Shown in pieces: positions 1 to 7,889 of a DNA stretch of 64,000 nt. Made by a program: the position numbers and the translations under genes. How positions within the stretch are numbered: position 1 is the first letter of the stretch; every line of letters begins with the position of its first letter. The stretch is from Cupriavidus taiwanensis. Its GTDB lineage: Bacteria > Pseudomonadota > Gammaproteobacteria > Burkholderiales > Burkholderiaceae. The stretch covers positions 2,685,901 through 2,749,900 of the forward strand of contig NZ_LT977071.1 of NCBI RefSeq assembly GCF_900250075.1, written 5' to 3'. Under the pieces are notes generated by a model. The model was not told the origin of the DNA. It did no database searches and worked only from the letters and a program-made list of their open reading frames with translations.

Positions 1-210
1 ATGGTGCCGACCGGCACCCCGGCGGCCATCATCACCAAGATGAATGCCGAGTTCAACAAGGCGCTGCAATATCAGGACATCCGGGAGAAGCTGCTGGCTC
101 AGGGCGCCGAGATCGTCGGCGGCACGCCGGAGTCGTTTGACGCCTTCCTTCGCGCCGAACTTGCCAAGTGGAAGAAGGTTGCGGACGCTTCGAAGGTGCG
201 GCTCGACTAG
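1..210 (+). CDS. Bug/TctC-family periplasmic receptor, C-terminal end only
   Basis: This is the last 69 codons of a gene that begins outside the window; the ATG at position 1 is internal. The visible part matches the C-terminal lobe of tripartite tricarboxylate transporter receptors (Bug family): a short 'VPTGTPAAI' loop, an amphipathic helix, and the usual ending in which a Phe-rich segment is followed by 'LAKWKKVADAS'. The complete Bug proteins in this window end the same way, for example 'DKWGAVAKSAKV' in the gene at 1560-2534. Such proteins bind small carboxylates in the periplasm. The ligand cannot be judged from this fragment. A LacI-type regulator follows on the same strand 175 bases downstream. 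Confidence 0.8.
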   Translation: MVPTGTPAAIITKMNAEFNKALQYQDIREKLLAQGAEIVGGTPESFDAFLRAELAKWKKVADASKVRLD

Positions 211-385
211 CCGCGGCAGGCGCCGGTCGCATGGCCTCGACCGGCGCTTGCATGGCGTTCCTGACCAGCGGACTTGTCCCTCGACGATACAATGCGGCGT
301 CGGGCTGGGCCGCCAGGGCATCCTTGGACGGGCTCATCCTTCACTTCAACCTTGCTCTTCCCTTCGCTTTCGAGGCATGCCGAAT

Positions 386-1408
386 ATGGTCAACGTGAAA
401 CAGGTCGCTCTCCTTGCCGGCGTGTCTTCCGCCACCGTATCGCGCGCGTTGTCGGCACCTGAACTGCTGCGGCCTGAGACGCTGAAGCGCGTGCAGGAAG
501 CGATTGCCAGCCTCGACTACGTGCCTTTTGCCGCTGCCCGGATCCTGCGTTCGGGACGGACCATGTCCATCGGCATCATCGCCCCGACGCTGATGAACGA
601 ACTGTACGCCAGAGCCGTGGACAGCCTGGAGAAGCAGCTCGAAGCGCTCGGCTATACCGTTCTTCTGACGTGCCATCGCGACAACAGCGAAATCGAGTTG
701 CGCTGCGCGCGGGAAATGCTGGAGCGGCGCGTGGACGGCATCGCCATCATCGGCTCGCAGCACCACCCCGACGTCTTCTCGCTGATCCATAAGCACAATG
801 TCCCCTATGTGCTGATGTGGGCAACGGATCGCGAAGGCAGCCATCCGACGGTTGGCTACGACAACCGGCTCGCGATGCGGCGGCTGACCGCCTATCTGGT
901 AAACCTTGGGCACCGGGAATTCGCCGTCCTCCCGGGGCCGCTGCACACCCAGCACCTGTCGGTCCAGCGGCTCGAAGGCGTCAAGGACGTGCTCAGCGAA
1001 CATGGCATTGCACTGCGCGAGGAACTGGTCCTGCCCACGCCCTATGAGGTCGAGCCGGCGCGCGCCGCGGCGCGCGCCTGCCTGACCAGTCCACATCGGC
1101 CTACCGCGCTGATCTGCATAAACGACTTCATCGCGGTCGCCGCCATCGCAGAGTGCCGCGCCCTGGGCCGGTCCATTCCGGACGATATCTCTGTGACCGG
1201 TTTCGGGGACTGGCAGGTCGCCGAACTTATCACGCCGACCCTGACAACCATGCGGTCGAATCCCGTGCGTATCGGGGAACTGACCGCGCGGAACATTATT
1301 GCGCAGATAGAAGGCGGGGCACGGCGGGACGATCTGCAGGACGAATTCGAGCCGGAGCTGATCGCTCGGGAAAGTACTGCTGCGGTGAAAATCATAGCGG
1401 CGCCTTAG
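386..1408 (+). CDS. LacI-family transcriptional regulator
   Basis: A 340-residue regulator with a LacI-type helix-turn-helix at residues 3-22 ('VALLAGVSSATVSRAL'), the hinge-helix region at about residues 45-60, and a periplasmic-binding-protein-like sensor domain to the end ('ALICINDFIAVAAI', 'DDISVTGFGD'). I chose ATG 386 because GAGG lies 10 bases before it; ATG 377, three codons earlier in the same frame, is possible but GAGG would then abut it. It follows the truncated Bug gene and converges on the Bug/dehydratase operon on the minus strand, separated by a strong hairpin. The effector is unknown; sugar acids would fit the family and context (inference). Confidence 0.88.
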   Translation: MVNVKQVALLAGVSSATVSRALSAPELLRPETLKRVQEAIASLDYVPFAAARILRSGRTMSIGIIAPTLMNELYARAVDSLEKQLEALGYTVLLTCHRDNSEIELRCAREMLERRVDGIAIIGSQHHPDVFSLIHKHNVPYVLMWATDREGSHPTVGYDNRLAMRRLTAYLVNLGHREFAVLPGPLHTQHLSVQRLEGVKDVLSEHGIALREELVLPTPYEVEPARAAARACLTSPHRPTALICINDFIAVAAIAECRALGRSIPDDISVTGFGDWQVAELITPTLTTMRSNPVRIGELTARNIIAQIEGGARRDDLQDEFEPELIARESTAAVKIIAAP

Positions 1409-1507
1409 TCCCGTGCGGGCGCGGAAAACAGCGCCCCAAATCGTAGAGGGGACTTTGGGCTTGCCGCTTTGCCGATGTCCCGTACAGCGCGACGGGACAA
1501 ACGCAAT

Positions 1508-1541
1508 CGGCCCTTGAGACCAGACCAGGTCTCAAGGGCCG
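1508..1541. terminator. Bidirectional intrinsic terminator hairpin
   Basis: A perfect 13-bp inverted repeat (1508-1520 with 1529-1541) encloses an 8-nt loop, between the stop codons of the converging LacI and Bug genes. On the minus strand the stem is followed by 'ATTGCGTTT', a weak T-rich tail; on the plus strand the tail is poorer. Position and perfect pairing support a shared terminator. Confidence 0.6.
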
Positions 1542-1559
1542 TTCGCATTCCGGGCTGGC

Positions 1560-2534
1560 TTATTCAGCGACCACCTTTGCCGACTTCGCGACAGCGCCCC
1601 ACTTGTCGGTTTCGCTCTTGATATAGCGGGCAAACTCGTCAGGCCTGGTTGCCACCACTTCGGCACCAAGCGTCGCCAACTGGCTCTTCACTTCCGGCAT
1701 GGCAAGCACCTTCATCAGGGCGGCACTCAGTTGCTTGATGATTTCCGGCGAAGTTCCGGCGGGTGCAACGAGACCGCCCCACGAAGAGGCGTCGAATCCC
1801 TTAAGCACGGATTCATCGATTGTCGGTGCATCGGGGAACGCCGGCACGCGCTTCTTACTTGCCACAGCGATGAGCTTGAGCTTTCCTCCAGTCACGAAAG
1901 GACGCGCAGCAACGGCCGTAGTGAACATCATGGACACCTGCCCGGCCATCACATCGGTCAGAGCCGGGCCATCGCCCTTATAGGGCACGTGCATCATGTC
2001 CGTCTTCAGCCCAGCGTTGAACATCTCGCCAACCAGGTGATTGGAGGAGCCATTGCCGGCCGACGCAAAGGTGTACTTACCCGGATTGGCCTTGACTTCT
2101 GCCACCAGCCCCTTGATATCCGCCGCCTTGACCTTCGGTCCGGCCACCAGCACGATCGGCACCGTGGTGGTTTGCCCGATTGGGGCGAAGCTCTTGTTGA
2201 CGTCGTAGCCGAGGTTCGGGTAGATCGACTGGCTGATCGCATTCGGGCCGACGTTCGCCATCAGCAGCGTATAGCCATCTGCCGGCGACTTGGCCACCAT
2301 CTCAGCCGCGATATTTCCGTTTGCGCCGGGCCGGTTCTCGACCACAAAGGTGGCACCGGTGACTTCCTTCAGCTTCTCGCCCAGCACCCGCGCGGTCGTA
2401 TCGGATGCGCCACCCGGCGGGTATGGCACAACAATGCGCACAGGCTTATCCGGGTAGGCTGCCATGGCGATGCCTGACGCCAAGGCCGAAGCCGCGATGG
2501 CCGCACGACACGCAGTTTTGATCAATGCATTCAT
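1560..2534 (-). CDS. Bug/TctC-family periplasmic substrate-binding protein
   Basis: A 324-residue receptor of the tripartite tricarboxylate transporter type. The start is set by a strong GGAGGA seven bases before ATG 2534. A 25-residue signal peptide ends in 'GIAMA', followed by the family hallmark 'YPDKPVRIVVPYPPGG' (residues 27-42) and the conserved 'ENRPGANGNIAAE' and 'YTFASAGNGSSNH' segments that line the carboxylate pocket. It is the last gene of a minus-strand operon behind an FAD oxidoreductase and an IlvD/Edd dehydratase, 23 bases after the dehydratase stop. No TctA/TctB membrane genes are nearby, as is common for orphan Bug receptors. The ligand is likely the hydroxy- or sugar-acid handled by the two enzymes (inference). 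Confidence 0.9.
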   Translation of the reverse strand: MNALIKTACRAAIAASALASGIAMAAYPDKPVRIVVPYPPGGASDTTARVLGEKLKEVTGATFVVENRPGANGNIAAEMVAKSPADGYTLLMANVGPNAISQSIYPNLGYDVNKSFAPIGQTTTVPIVLVAGPKVKAADIKGLVAEVKANPGKYTFASAGNGSSNHLVGEMFNAGLKTDMMHVPYKGDGPALTDVMAGQVSMMFTTAVAARPFVTGGKLKLIAVASKKRVPAFPDAPTIDESVLKGFDASSWGGLVAPAGTSPEIIKQLSAALMKVLAMPEVKSQLATLGAEVVATRPDEFARYIKSETDKWGAVAKSAKVVAE

Positions 2535-2557
2535 GATGTGTCTCCTCCAAGTCTGGT

Positions 2558-4243
2558 TTATCGAGGATGGATGGGAATCAGTACCGCGCCCCTGGCGAGC
2601 GGCTTCACCGTCTTGCTGTAGATGTTCAGCCAGCCTTGCTCCGCAGCCCCCTGGATGGGTGCTGCGTCGACCCGACGCGAAGCCATCTCCTTCTCGTCGA
2701 CAAGCAAGTTGATCTGCCGTCCGGGAATGTCGATCTCGATCTCGTCGCCATCCTTGACAAGAGCCAAGGGGCCACCGGCTGCGGCTTCGGGGCACACCTG
2801 ACCGACCGCGACCCCGCGGTTCAAGCCAGATAGCTGGCCATCGGTCACCACGGCGACCTTGCCGTTGAAGCCCGCGCCTTCGACGGCTGCGACGAATGAC
2901 GACGCCAAGGCCACGCCTGGACCGCCAATCGGCCCCATGCCACGCAGGCACGCTACGGTCCCCGCCGTGATACGTCCCTCCGCCAACGCCGCGATAGCTT
3001 CCTCCTGAGAATGAAACACCATCGCTTTGCCACGAAAGCTTTCCGCCTTCTCGCCGGCATTGCCGAGCTTGAGAATGCTACCCTCGGGTGCAAGTGATCC
3101 CTTCAGGATGACCAGCGACGGCTTGGTAGAGACGGGGTTGTCCAACGTGCGCAGGATCGACGGCGAAGGCGCCTCGTAATCGTCGAGAATTGCCTGCCAC
3201 GTCTTGCCGGAGACCGTCAGGCACTCCTGCTCGATCATAGAGGTTAGACGCTTGATCGTCGCAAGGGTGCCACCCGCCGCTTCAAGCTCTTCCGTACGGT
3301 GCGGACCGTTGGGCTTGACGGTCGCAAGCAAGGGCACCTCGCGGCCAAGCCGGTCAAAGAGATCGTAGAGATCCACATCCGTTCCGGCTTCCTCCGCAAC
3401 ACCTTGCAGGTGGCGCAGCACGTTGATCGACGTCGACAGTGCCAATGCGACGCGCACGGCGTTCCGGAAGGCCGCCGGCGTCAGAATGCTGCGAGGCGTC
3501 AGACCTTCATTGACCATCTCGACAATGCGTGCGCCGGCGGCTCGGGCCTGGTCGACCATCGCCGGAGAGTTGGCCAGGACCGGACTGGCACCTGGCAGCG
3601 TCAGACCCAATGCCTCGCAGACGATGTGCATGGAGTTGGCAGTCCCAAGACCCGCGCACACACCGGGACTGCGCACGGCGCGCTTGCACATGCCGTCCAG
3701 GTCCTCGAAGGAGAGTTGACCGGTCACGTGCATGCCGACCTTCTCGAACACATCTTCGATGTCCACATGCTCGCCCTTGTACTGACCACTGGCCTGATAG
3801 CCGCAAATCACCACCAGTGTCGGAATGTCTAGCCGCGCAGCGGCCATCATTTGTCCGGGCGTCGTCTTGTCGCAGGAAGCCAGGCAGACCATGCCGTCGA
3901 GTTGTGCGCCCTCGACCTGCACCTCGATGTCGTTCACGATCAGATCGCGGGACGGGAGGATGTAGCGGCCCTGCTTGCCTGCGCTGGTAATGAAGTCGCT
4001 GGGGGCGGCGGTGCGGACCTCGAAGGGTACGCCCCCTGCCTCGCGGATCGCCGCCTTCACGTGGGCGGATACGCCATCGAGGTGACTGAAGCAGCTCGAC
4101 AGCTCCGACGAGGTGTTGACTACGGCGATCTTCGGCTTGTCCAGATCGGCATCGCTCAGTCCCAGGGCTTGCCACTGGGCCTTGCGCAGTGCCCAACGGG
4201 TCGTACCCGGGGCGAAATTGCTACGGTATTTCGGGGAATTCAT
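2558..4243 (-). CDS. IlvD/Edd-family dehydratase
   Basis: A 561-residue iron-sulfur dehydratase. Cys51, Cys124 (in 'CDKTTPGQMM') and Cys196 sit almost exactly where the three cluster ligands of dihydroxy-acid dehydratase lie in E. coli IlvD (49, 122, 195), so the [Fe-S] site looks intact. The family removes water from dihydroxy acids or from aldonic and other sugar acids; placement in a catabolic operon with an FAD oxidoreductase, a Bug receptor and a LacI regulator favours a sugar-acid or hydroxy-acid substrate over branched-chain amino-acid synthesis (inference). Its ATG overlaps the stop of the upstream FAD gene as ATGA, with TTGGAG seven bases before it, so translation is probably coupled. 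Confidence 0.9.
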   Translation of the reverse strand: MNSPKYRSNFAPGTTRWALRKAQWQALGLSDADLDKPKIAVVNTSSELSSCFSHLDGVSAHVKAAIREAGGVPFEVRTAAPSDFITSAGKQGRYILPSRDLIVNDIEVQVEGAQLDGMVCLASCDKTTPGQMMAAARLDIPTLVVICGYQASGQYKGEHVDIEDVFEKVGMHVTGQLSFEDLDGMCKRAVRSPGVCAGLGTANSMHIVCEALGLTLPGASPVLANSPAMVDQARAAGARIVEMVNEGLTPRSILTPAAFRNAVRVALALSTSINVLRHLQGVAEEAGTDVDLYDLFDRLGREVPLLATVKPNGPHRTEELEAAGGTLATIKRLTSMIEQECLTVSGKTWQAILDDYEAPSPSILRTLDNPVSTKPSLVILKGSLAPEGSILKLGNAGEKAESFRGKAMVFHSQEEAIAALAEGRITAGTVACLRGMGPIGGPGVALASSFVAAVEGAGFNGKVAVVTDGQLSGLNRGVAVGQVCPEAAAGGPLALVKDGDEIEIDIPGRQINLLVDEKEMASRRVDAAPIQGAAEQGWLNIYSKTVKPLARGAVLIPIHPR

Positions 4244-5574
4244 TGCAAGGCTCCAAGGAAGGCACCATTGTTTTCCAGCACATGCTGGATATCGGACGCC
4301 GGCACACGGTGAACGCTGATGCCCCGTGCCGCTGCCGTTGCAGCGGTATGCCCGGCCGCTTCGCCCATGGCGAAGCATTGCGCGGTGACTCTGATCGAGG
4401 CCTGCGCGCCATGAGTGGCCGATGCACAACGGCCAGCCACCATCAGGTTGTCGAAGCCTTCCAGCAGGAGCGAACGCAGGGGAATCTGGAAGTACGTGCC
4501 GGGCGGCAACCAGATCCATTTGGTCGCCCTGCCCGCAGCATGGTCCTCCATTGGCCATGCACAGCACCCGATGGCATCGTCGAAGCGCGCTCCTTCGAGA
4601 ACATCCTTGTCAGTGAGGACGTAGCTACCGACGGTACGCCGACTTTCACGGATCCCGATCACCGCGCCCGTATCCATGACGAAGGCCGACTCGAATCCCG
4701 GCACGTACTTTCGGAATGCCTTCAGGTATGTGCAGACTTGTTGCCGCCCCGCAATCTCTGCCCGTGACATGACACTAAGGTCGAACGGGTTGGGCGATTT
4801 GCCGTCCACCGCCACTTTCGTGATGTTCAGATGCGCAAGCCCTGGCCGTTCGGCAAATATGCCGCCTGCGGTGCGAGGAAGGTCGTAGCCGTCGGCGACA
4901 GCCCGCTCAAGCCTTTCGCGAAGAGCCGGACGGCTCAAGCGGGCCAGCGAGTCGGTGTCTACGCCGCCGAACCGCACCATGGTGGTAGGAAACTGAAGAT
5001 CGCCTTCCGAAATTTCGAAAGGCGCGCCGGCGAAGTTCACCAGGTCGGCATCGCCAGAGCAGTCCACGAACGACTTTGCCCGGATGGCGAGTCGCCCTTC
5101 CTTGGTCTCGATCAGCACGGCGTCCAGTTCGCGCGCTTTCATCGCGACCCCAACCACCAGTGCATGAAACAAGACCTCGACCTTTGCTTCCTGGACGAGT
5201 TGATCGAGGGCGACCTTCATGGCGAACAGGTCATAAGGCAGCGAAGCTGTCTCGAGCCATCGAGTCGTTTCCCCGAGGCCGTCAAGTGACCGCAGTCGCT
5301 CGATGACTTCGTTGCAGAACCCACCCACAATCTGCTGTATCTCTGTATCGGTGACCGCGTAGAGCCCACAGATGCTGCCCAGGCTCACCGAGGTCAGGGT
5401 GCCGCCTAAAAAGCCTTCGCGCTCAAGAAGCAGTACCTTGGCACCCGTCCGCGCCGCGGCAATCGCGGCGGCCACCCCGGCAGCGCCACCTCCAACGACG
5501 CAGATGTCTGCAGTGCGAAACACGGATGTAGACCGAGCTGGCTCGGACACCGCACCCAATGAATACGTAGTCAT
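4240..5574 (-). CDS. FAD-dependent oxidoreductase
   Basis: A 444-residue protein with an N-terminal dinucleotide-binding fold: 'ICVVGGGAAGVAAAIAA' (residues 24-40) with GGGAAG at 28-33, and the acidic end of the second strand ('LLLERE'). The rest fits the FAD_oxidored group (PF12831-like) of soluble dehydrogenases acting on small metabolites. No signal peptide or membrane segment is seen. The start at ATG 5574 has TGAGG five bases upstream; longer in-frame starts lack one. It is first in an operon with the IlvD/Edd dehydratase (4-base overlap) and the Bug receptor. The substrate is unknown; oxidation before dehydration of a hydroxy acid is a reasonable guess. A near-palindrome covers its start codon (see 5559-5574). 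Confidence 0.85.
   Translation of the reverse strand: MTTYSLGAVSEPARSTSVFRTADICVVGGGAAGVAAAIAAARTGAKVLLLEREGFLGGTLTSVSLGSICGLYAVTDTEIQQIVGGFCNEVIERLRSLDGLGETTRWLETASLPYDLFAMKVALDQLVQEAKVEVLFHALVVGVAMKARELDAVLIETKEGRLAIRAKSFVDCSGDADLVNFAGAPFEISEGDLQFPTTMVRFGGVDTDSLARLSRPALRERLERAVADGYDLPRTAGGIFAERPGLAHLNITKVAVDGKSPNPFDLSVMSRAEIAGRQQVCTYLKAFRKYVPGFESAFVMDTGAVIGIRESRRTVGSYVLTDKDVLEGARFDDAIGCCAWPMEDHAAGRATKWIWLPPGTYFQIPLRSLLLEGFDNLMVAGRCASATHGAQASIRVTAQCFAMGEAAGHTAATAAARGISVHRVPASDIQHVLENNGAFLGALQ
5559..5574. promoter_or_regulatory. Candidate LacI-type operator over a start codon
   Basis: The 16-mer 'ATGAATACGTAGTCAT' is a palindrome centred between C5566 and G5567 with seven of eight base pairs matched. 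It includes the start codon of the FAD oxidoreductase. Its right half recurs exactly 76 bases away. Even-centred palindromes around a central CG are typical of LacI-family operators, and a LacI gene lies directly upstream in the same orientation. Confidence 0.45.
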
Positions 5575-5634
5575 TCTATCCTCAAAAAAATGCGTGATGC
5601 CGGCTCCGCCCGCCAATCACGCTTCCCAGCTAGT

Positions 5635-5650
5635 TTGGTTACGTAGTCAT
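5635..5650. promoter_or_regulatory. Second candidate LacI-type operator half-site
   Basis: 'TTGGTTACGTAGTCAT' repeats the central and right half (TACGTAGTCAT) of the palindrome at 5559-5574; its left half has three mismatches. It lies in the 104-base gap between the LacI gene and the FAD oxidoreductase, where the operon promoter would be. The centre-to-centre distance is 76 bp, so the two could be bridged by a tetrameric repressor (inference). Confidence 0.4.
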
Positions 5651-5678
5651 TATAGGCGCAATCGGAAAACTGCCAAGC

Positions 5679-6686
5679 TCAGGATGTTGTGCGTCGCAAT
5701 ACGAGATCATTAGGGAGCACAAAGGTGTACGGGGCCAGGTCCGGCGTAGTCATACGACGCTGGAGCCGGTCTACCACCTGCTCGACCATGGCAGGCAAGG
5801 GCTGCTGGACAGTGCTCAAGCTGATGCACTCCCACCTCGCCATGGGAATATCGTCATAGCCGACGATCCAGAGGTCGCCCGGGACTTGCTTGCCACTGCG
5901 ACGGGCGGCATCCAGCACACCGATCGCAACAATGTCATTGGTGCAGAACACTGCATCGACATCAGGTCGTTCAGCGAGCAGTGTCTGCATTGCCCGAAAG
6001 CCATACTCGTAGCTAAAGTCGGCGGCATCGGCCCGCACAAAGGCGTTCCCCTGGCTCAACGCGCCAAGCCCTTCCATGAAGCCTCGCTCGCGTTCGCGGA
6101 TCGTGCTTGCCTTGGAACTCTTGCTGGACGCGGCCGAGATCAAGCCAATGCACTTTCTGCCCGCGGACACGAAATAGTCTGCAACCCGGCGGCCGCCGGC
6201 ATAGTTGTCGCTCACGATGGTGTCGAACAAGTCGGTTCCGACAGAGCGATGGATCAGGATGATCGGCTTCTCGGCCGCGACTCGGGCCAGCATCTCCCTG
6301 GATTCATCCAGCGCGGCGGCAAAGATGACGCCATCGGTAGCGCTTTCGGCGAGCGCACGCACCGTTGCCTCGTCCATCTTTCCTTCGAGCTCCCAGACCG
6401 TTGTGCGGAAGCCCCGACTAGCGAGCCGATCAACCAATAGTTGGAGCAGCATCGGGTACAACGGGTTAGACAGGCTCGCGATCACCACCGCAACCGTCCC
6501 GCTGCGACGCGTCTTCATCTGTCGAGCCGCCGCACTGGGCGAATACTCGTAGTCCTGTATGACCTTCAAGACCCGCGCCTTGGTCTCCGGCTTCACCGAC
6601 GGCAAATCCTGAAGCACACGGGAGACGGTGGTTTGTGAAACCCCTGCCAGGTTGGCTATGTCGATGCTGGTAAGCCGCTTGCTCAT
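5679..6686 (-). CDS. LacI-family transcriptional regulator
   Basis: A 335-residue regulator with helix-turn-helix 'IANLAGVSQTTVSRVL' (residues 10-25), a hinge helix around residues 45-60, and a sugar-binding-protein-like sensor domain ('GVIFAAAL', 'VFCTNDIVAIG', 'WIVGYDDIPMA'). ATG 6686 gives the standard short N-terminus; a GTG at 6707 in the same frame would add seven residues, and neither has a convincing ribosome-binding site. The gene lies upstream of, and in the same direction as, the FAD oxidoreductase / dehydratase / Bug operon, 104 bases away. It is the obvious candidate to bind the repeated TACGTAGTCAT elements there. Confidence 0.88.
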   Translation of the reverse strand: MSKRLTSIDIANLAGVSQTTVSRVLQDLPSVKPETKARVLKVIQDYEYSPSAAARQMKTRRSGTVAVVIASLSNPLYPMLLQLLVDRLASRGFRTTVWELEGKMDEATVRALAESATDGVIFAAALDESREMLARVAAEKPIILIHRSVGTDLFDTIVSDNYAGGRRVADYFVSAGRKCIGLISAASSKSSKASTIRERERGFMEGLGALSQGNAFVRADAADFSYEYGFRAMQTLLAERPDVDAVFCTNDIVAIGVLDAARRSGKQVPGDLWIVGYDDIPMARWECISLSTVQQPLPAMVEQVVDRLQRRMTTPDLAPYTFVLPNDLVLRRTTS

Positions 6687-6882
6687 GGTGAGGTAGGAAC
6701 TGCACACATTGCTGTCAATGCCCCGGATTCTAAACGAACCCTTCGAGGCCGCCCCGACACCGGAAGTGCCGCTGGTCCACAGGCCATTTTCACAATGAAC
6801 TCATGGCGGATCCGGCCCCCACGCACTGGCGATACTGCCATGTACGGGAACGAACGGAGCCATCCCTCCAGCAGTTTTCAGC

Positions 6883-7758
6883 CTAGCCGGTAACTTTCCG
6901 CAAGCACGCCAGGAACCATTGCGCCAGCGCCGGCACCGGCCGCTGCGGATTGAACAGGATGTGGCTCTCGAAAGCGATCACCGGCTCGAACGGGATCGCC
7001 TTGACACCCGCCGGCTTCAGGCTGCGCACCACCAGCGGGTTGACCACGCTGACCCCCAGGCCCATGCCCACCATCGTGCAGATGGTGGCGGCGTAAGGGG
7101 TCTCCAGGGTCAGCACGCGCCGGTCTGCCGGCACGAACGCGGCGTCGACCGTGGCGCGGGTGCCGTCGCCATGCGTGAGCGAGATAAAGCGCTCGCCATC
7201 GAGGTCGCTGGCGTGCAGGCGGCGCTTGCGCGCGAGCCGGTGCGTCGCTGGCACGATGCACACGCCGTCCTCGCGGCGCAGCAACTCGCTGCGGATGCCG
7301 GTGGTTTCGGCCAGGTACGACACCAGCCCGATATCGCAGAAGCGCGCCGCGGTCCATTTGGCCACCGTGGGCGAATCATTGGTATGCACGGCGATCGGCA
7401 CGTCCGGATAGCGCTCGCGGAAGGCCAGGATTGCCTGCGGCATCACGCTCATCGCGATCGACGGCACGGTGCCGATGCGCAGCGTGCCCACGCCGGATTC
7501 ACGGATCGACCGGGCCGACGCGCGCAGGCTGTCGAGGCCGACGAAGGAGCGTTCGACATCGAGAAACAAGGCTTCGGCTTCGTCCGTCGGCGCGAGCCGG
7601 TTGCCGACGCGCTCGAACAGCCGGAAGCCCGCCTCGCGTTCCAGTTGCCCGATCACGCGGCTGATGTTGGGCTGCGAGGTATGCAGCTGCGCGGCGGCTT
7701 CGGTCATCGAGCGCGTCAGCATGACGGCGCGGAACGCTTCGATCTGCTTGTAGTTCAT
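6883..7758 (-). CDS. LysR-family transcriptional regulator
   Basis: A 291-residue LysR regulator: winged helix-turn-helix in the first 60 residues ('MTEAAAQLHTSQPNISRVIG'), linker helix, then the two-lobed effector domain from about residue 90. ATG 7758 gives the usual N-terminus 'MNYKQIEAFRAV'. It is divergent from the argininosuccinate-lyase-like gene at 7890, with a 131-base shared intergenic region that holds an inverted repeat suited to a LysR site. It therefore probably controls the lyase and the Bug receptor downstream. The effector is unknown. Confidence 0.88.
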   Translation of the reverse strand: MNYKQIEAFRAVMLTRSMTEAAAQLHTSQPNISRVIGQLEREAGFRLFERVGNRLAPTDEAEALFLDVERSFVGLDSLRASARSIRESGVGTLRIGTVPSIAMSVMPQAILAFRERYPDVPIAVHTNDSPTVAKWTAARFCDIGLVSYLAETTGIRSELLRREDGVCIVPATHRLARKRRLHASDLDGERFISLTHGDGTRATVDAAFVPADRRVLTLETPYAATICTMVGMGLGVSVVNPLVVRSLKPAGVKAIPFEPVIAFESHILFNPQRPVPALAQWFLACLRKVTG

Positions 7759-7803
7759 GGCTGGCGACGGTTGGGGGCAGCGGCTTCCACGCAGCATATC
7801 AAA

Positions 7804-7822
7804 TCCGTATGGGCATGACGGA
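7804..7822. promoter_or_regulatory. Inverted repeat in LysR/lyase divergent promoter
   Basis: TCCGT (7804-7808) and ACGGA (7818-7822) form an inverted repeat with 9 bases between, and a third ACGGA half-site lies at 7847-7851, nearer the lyase gene. One full dyad plus an extra half-site between divergent genes is the usual layout of LysR recognition and activation sites. The assignment to the regulator at 6883-7758 is inferred from position. Confidence 0.4.
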
Positions 7823-7889
7823 AATACTGATTTGACGATATATGCGACGGATTTCCATACTGGCTCCATCGTTTCGGAGATCACACAGC

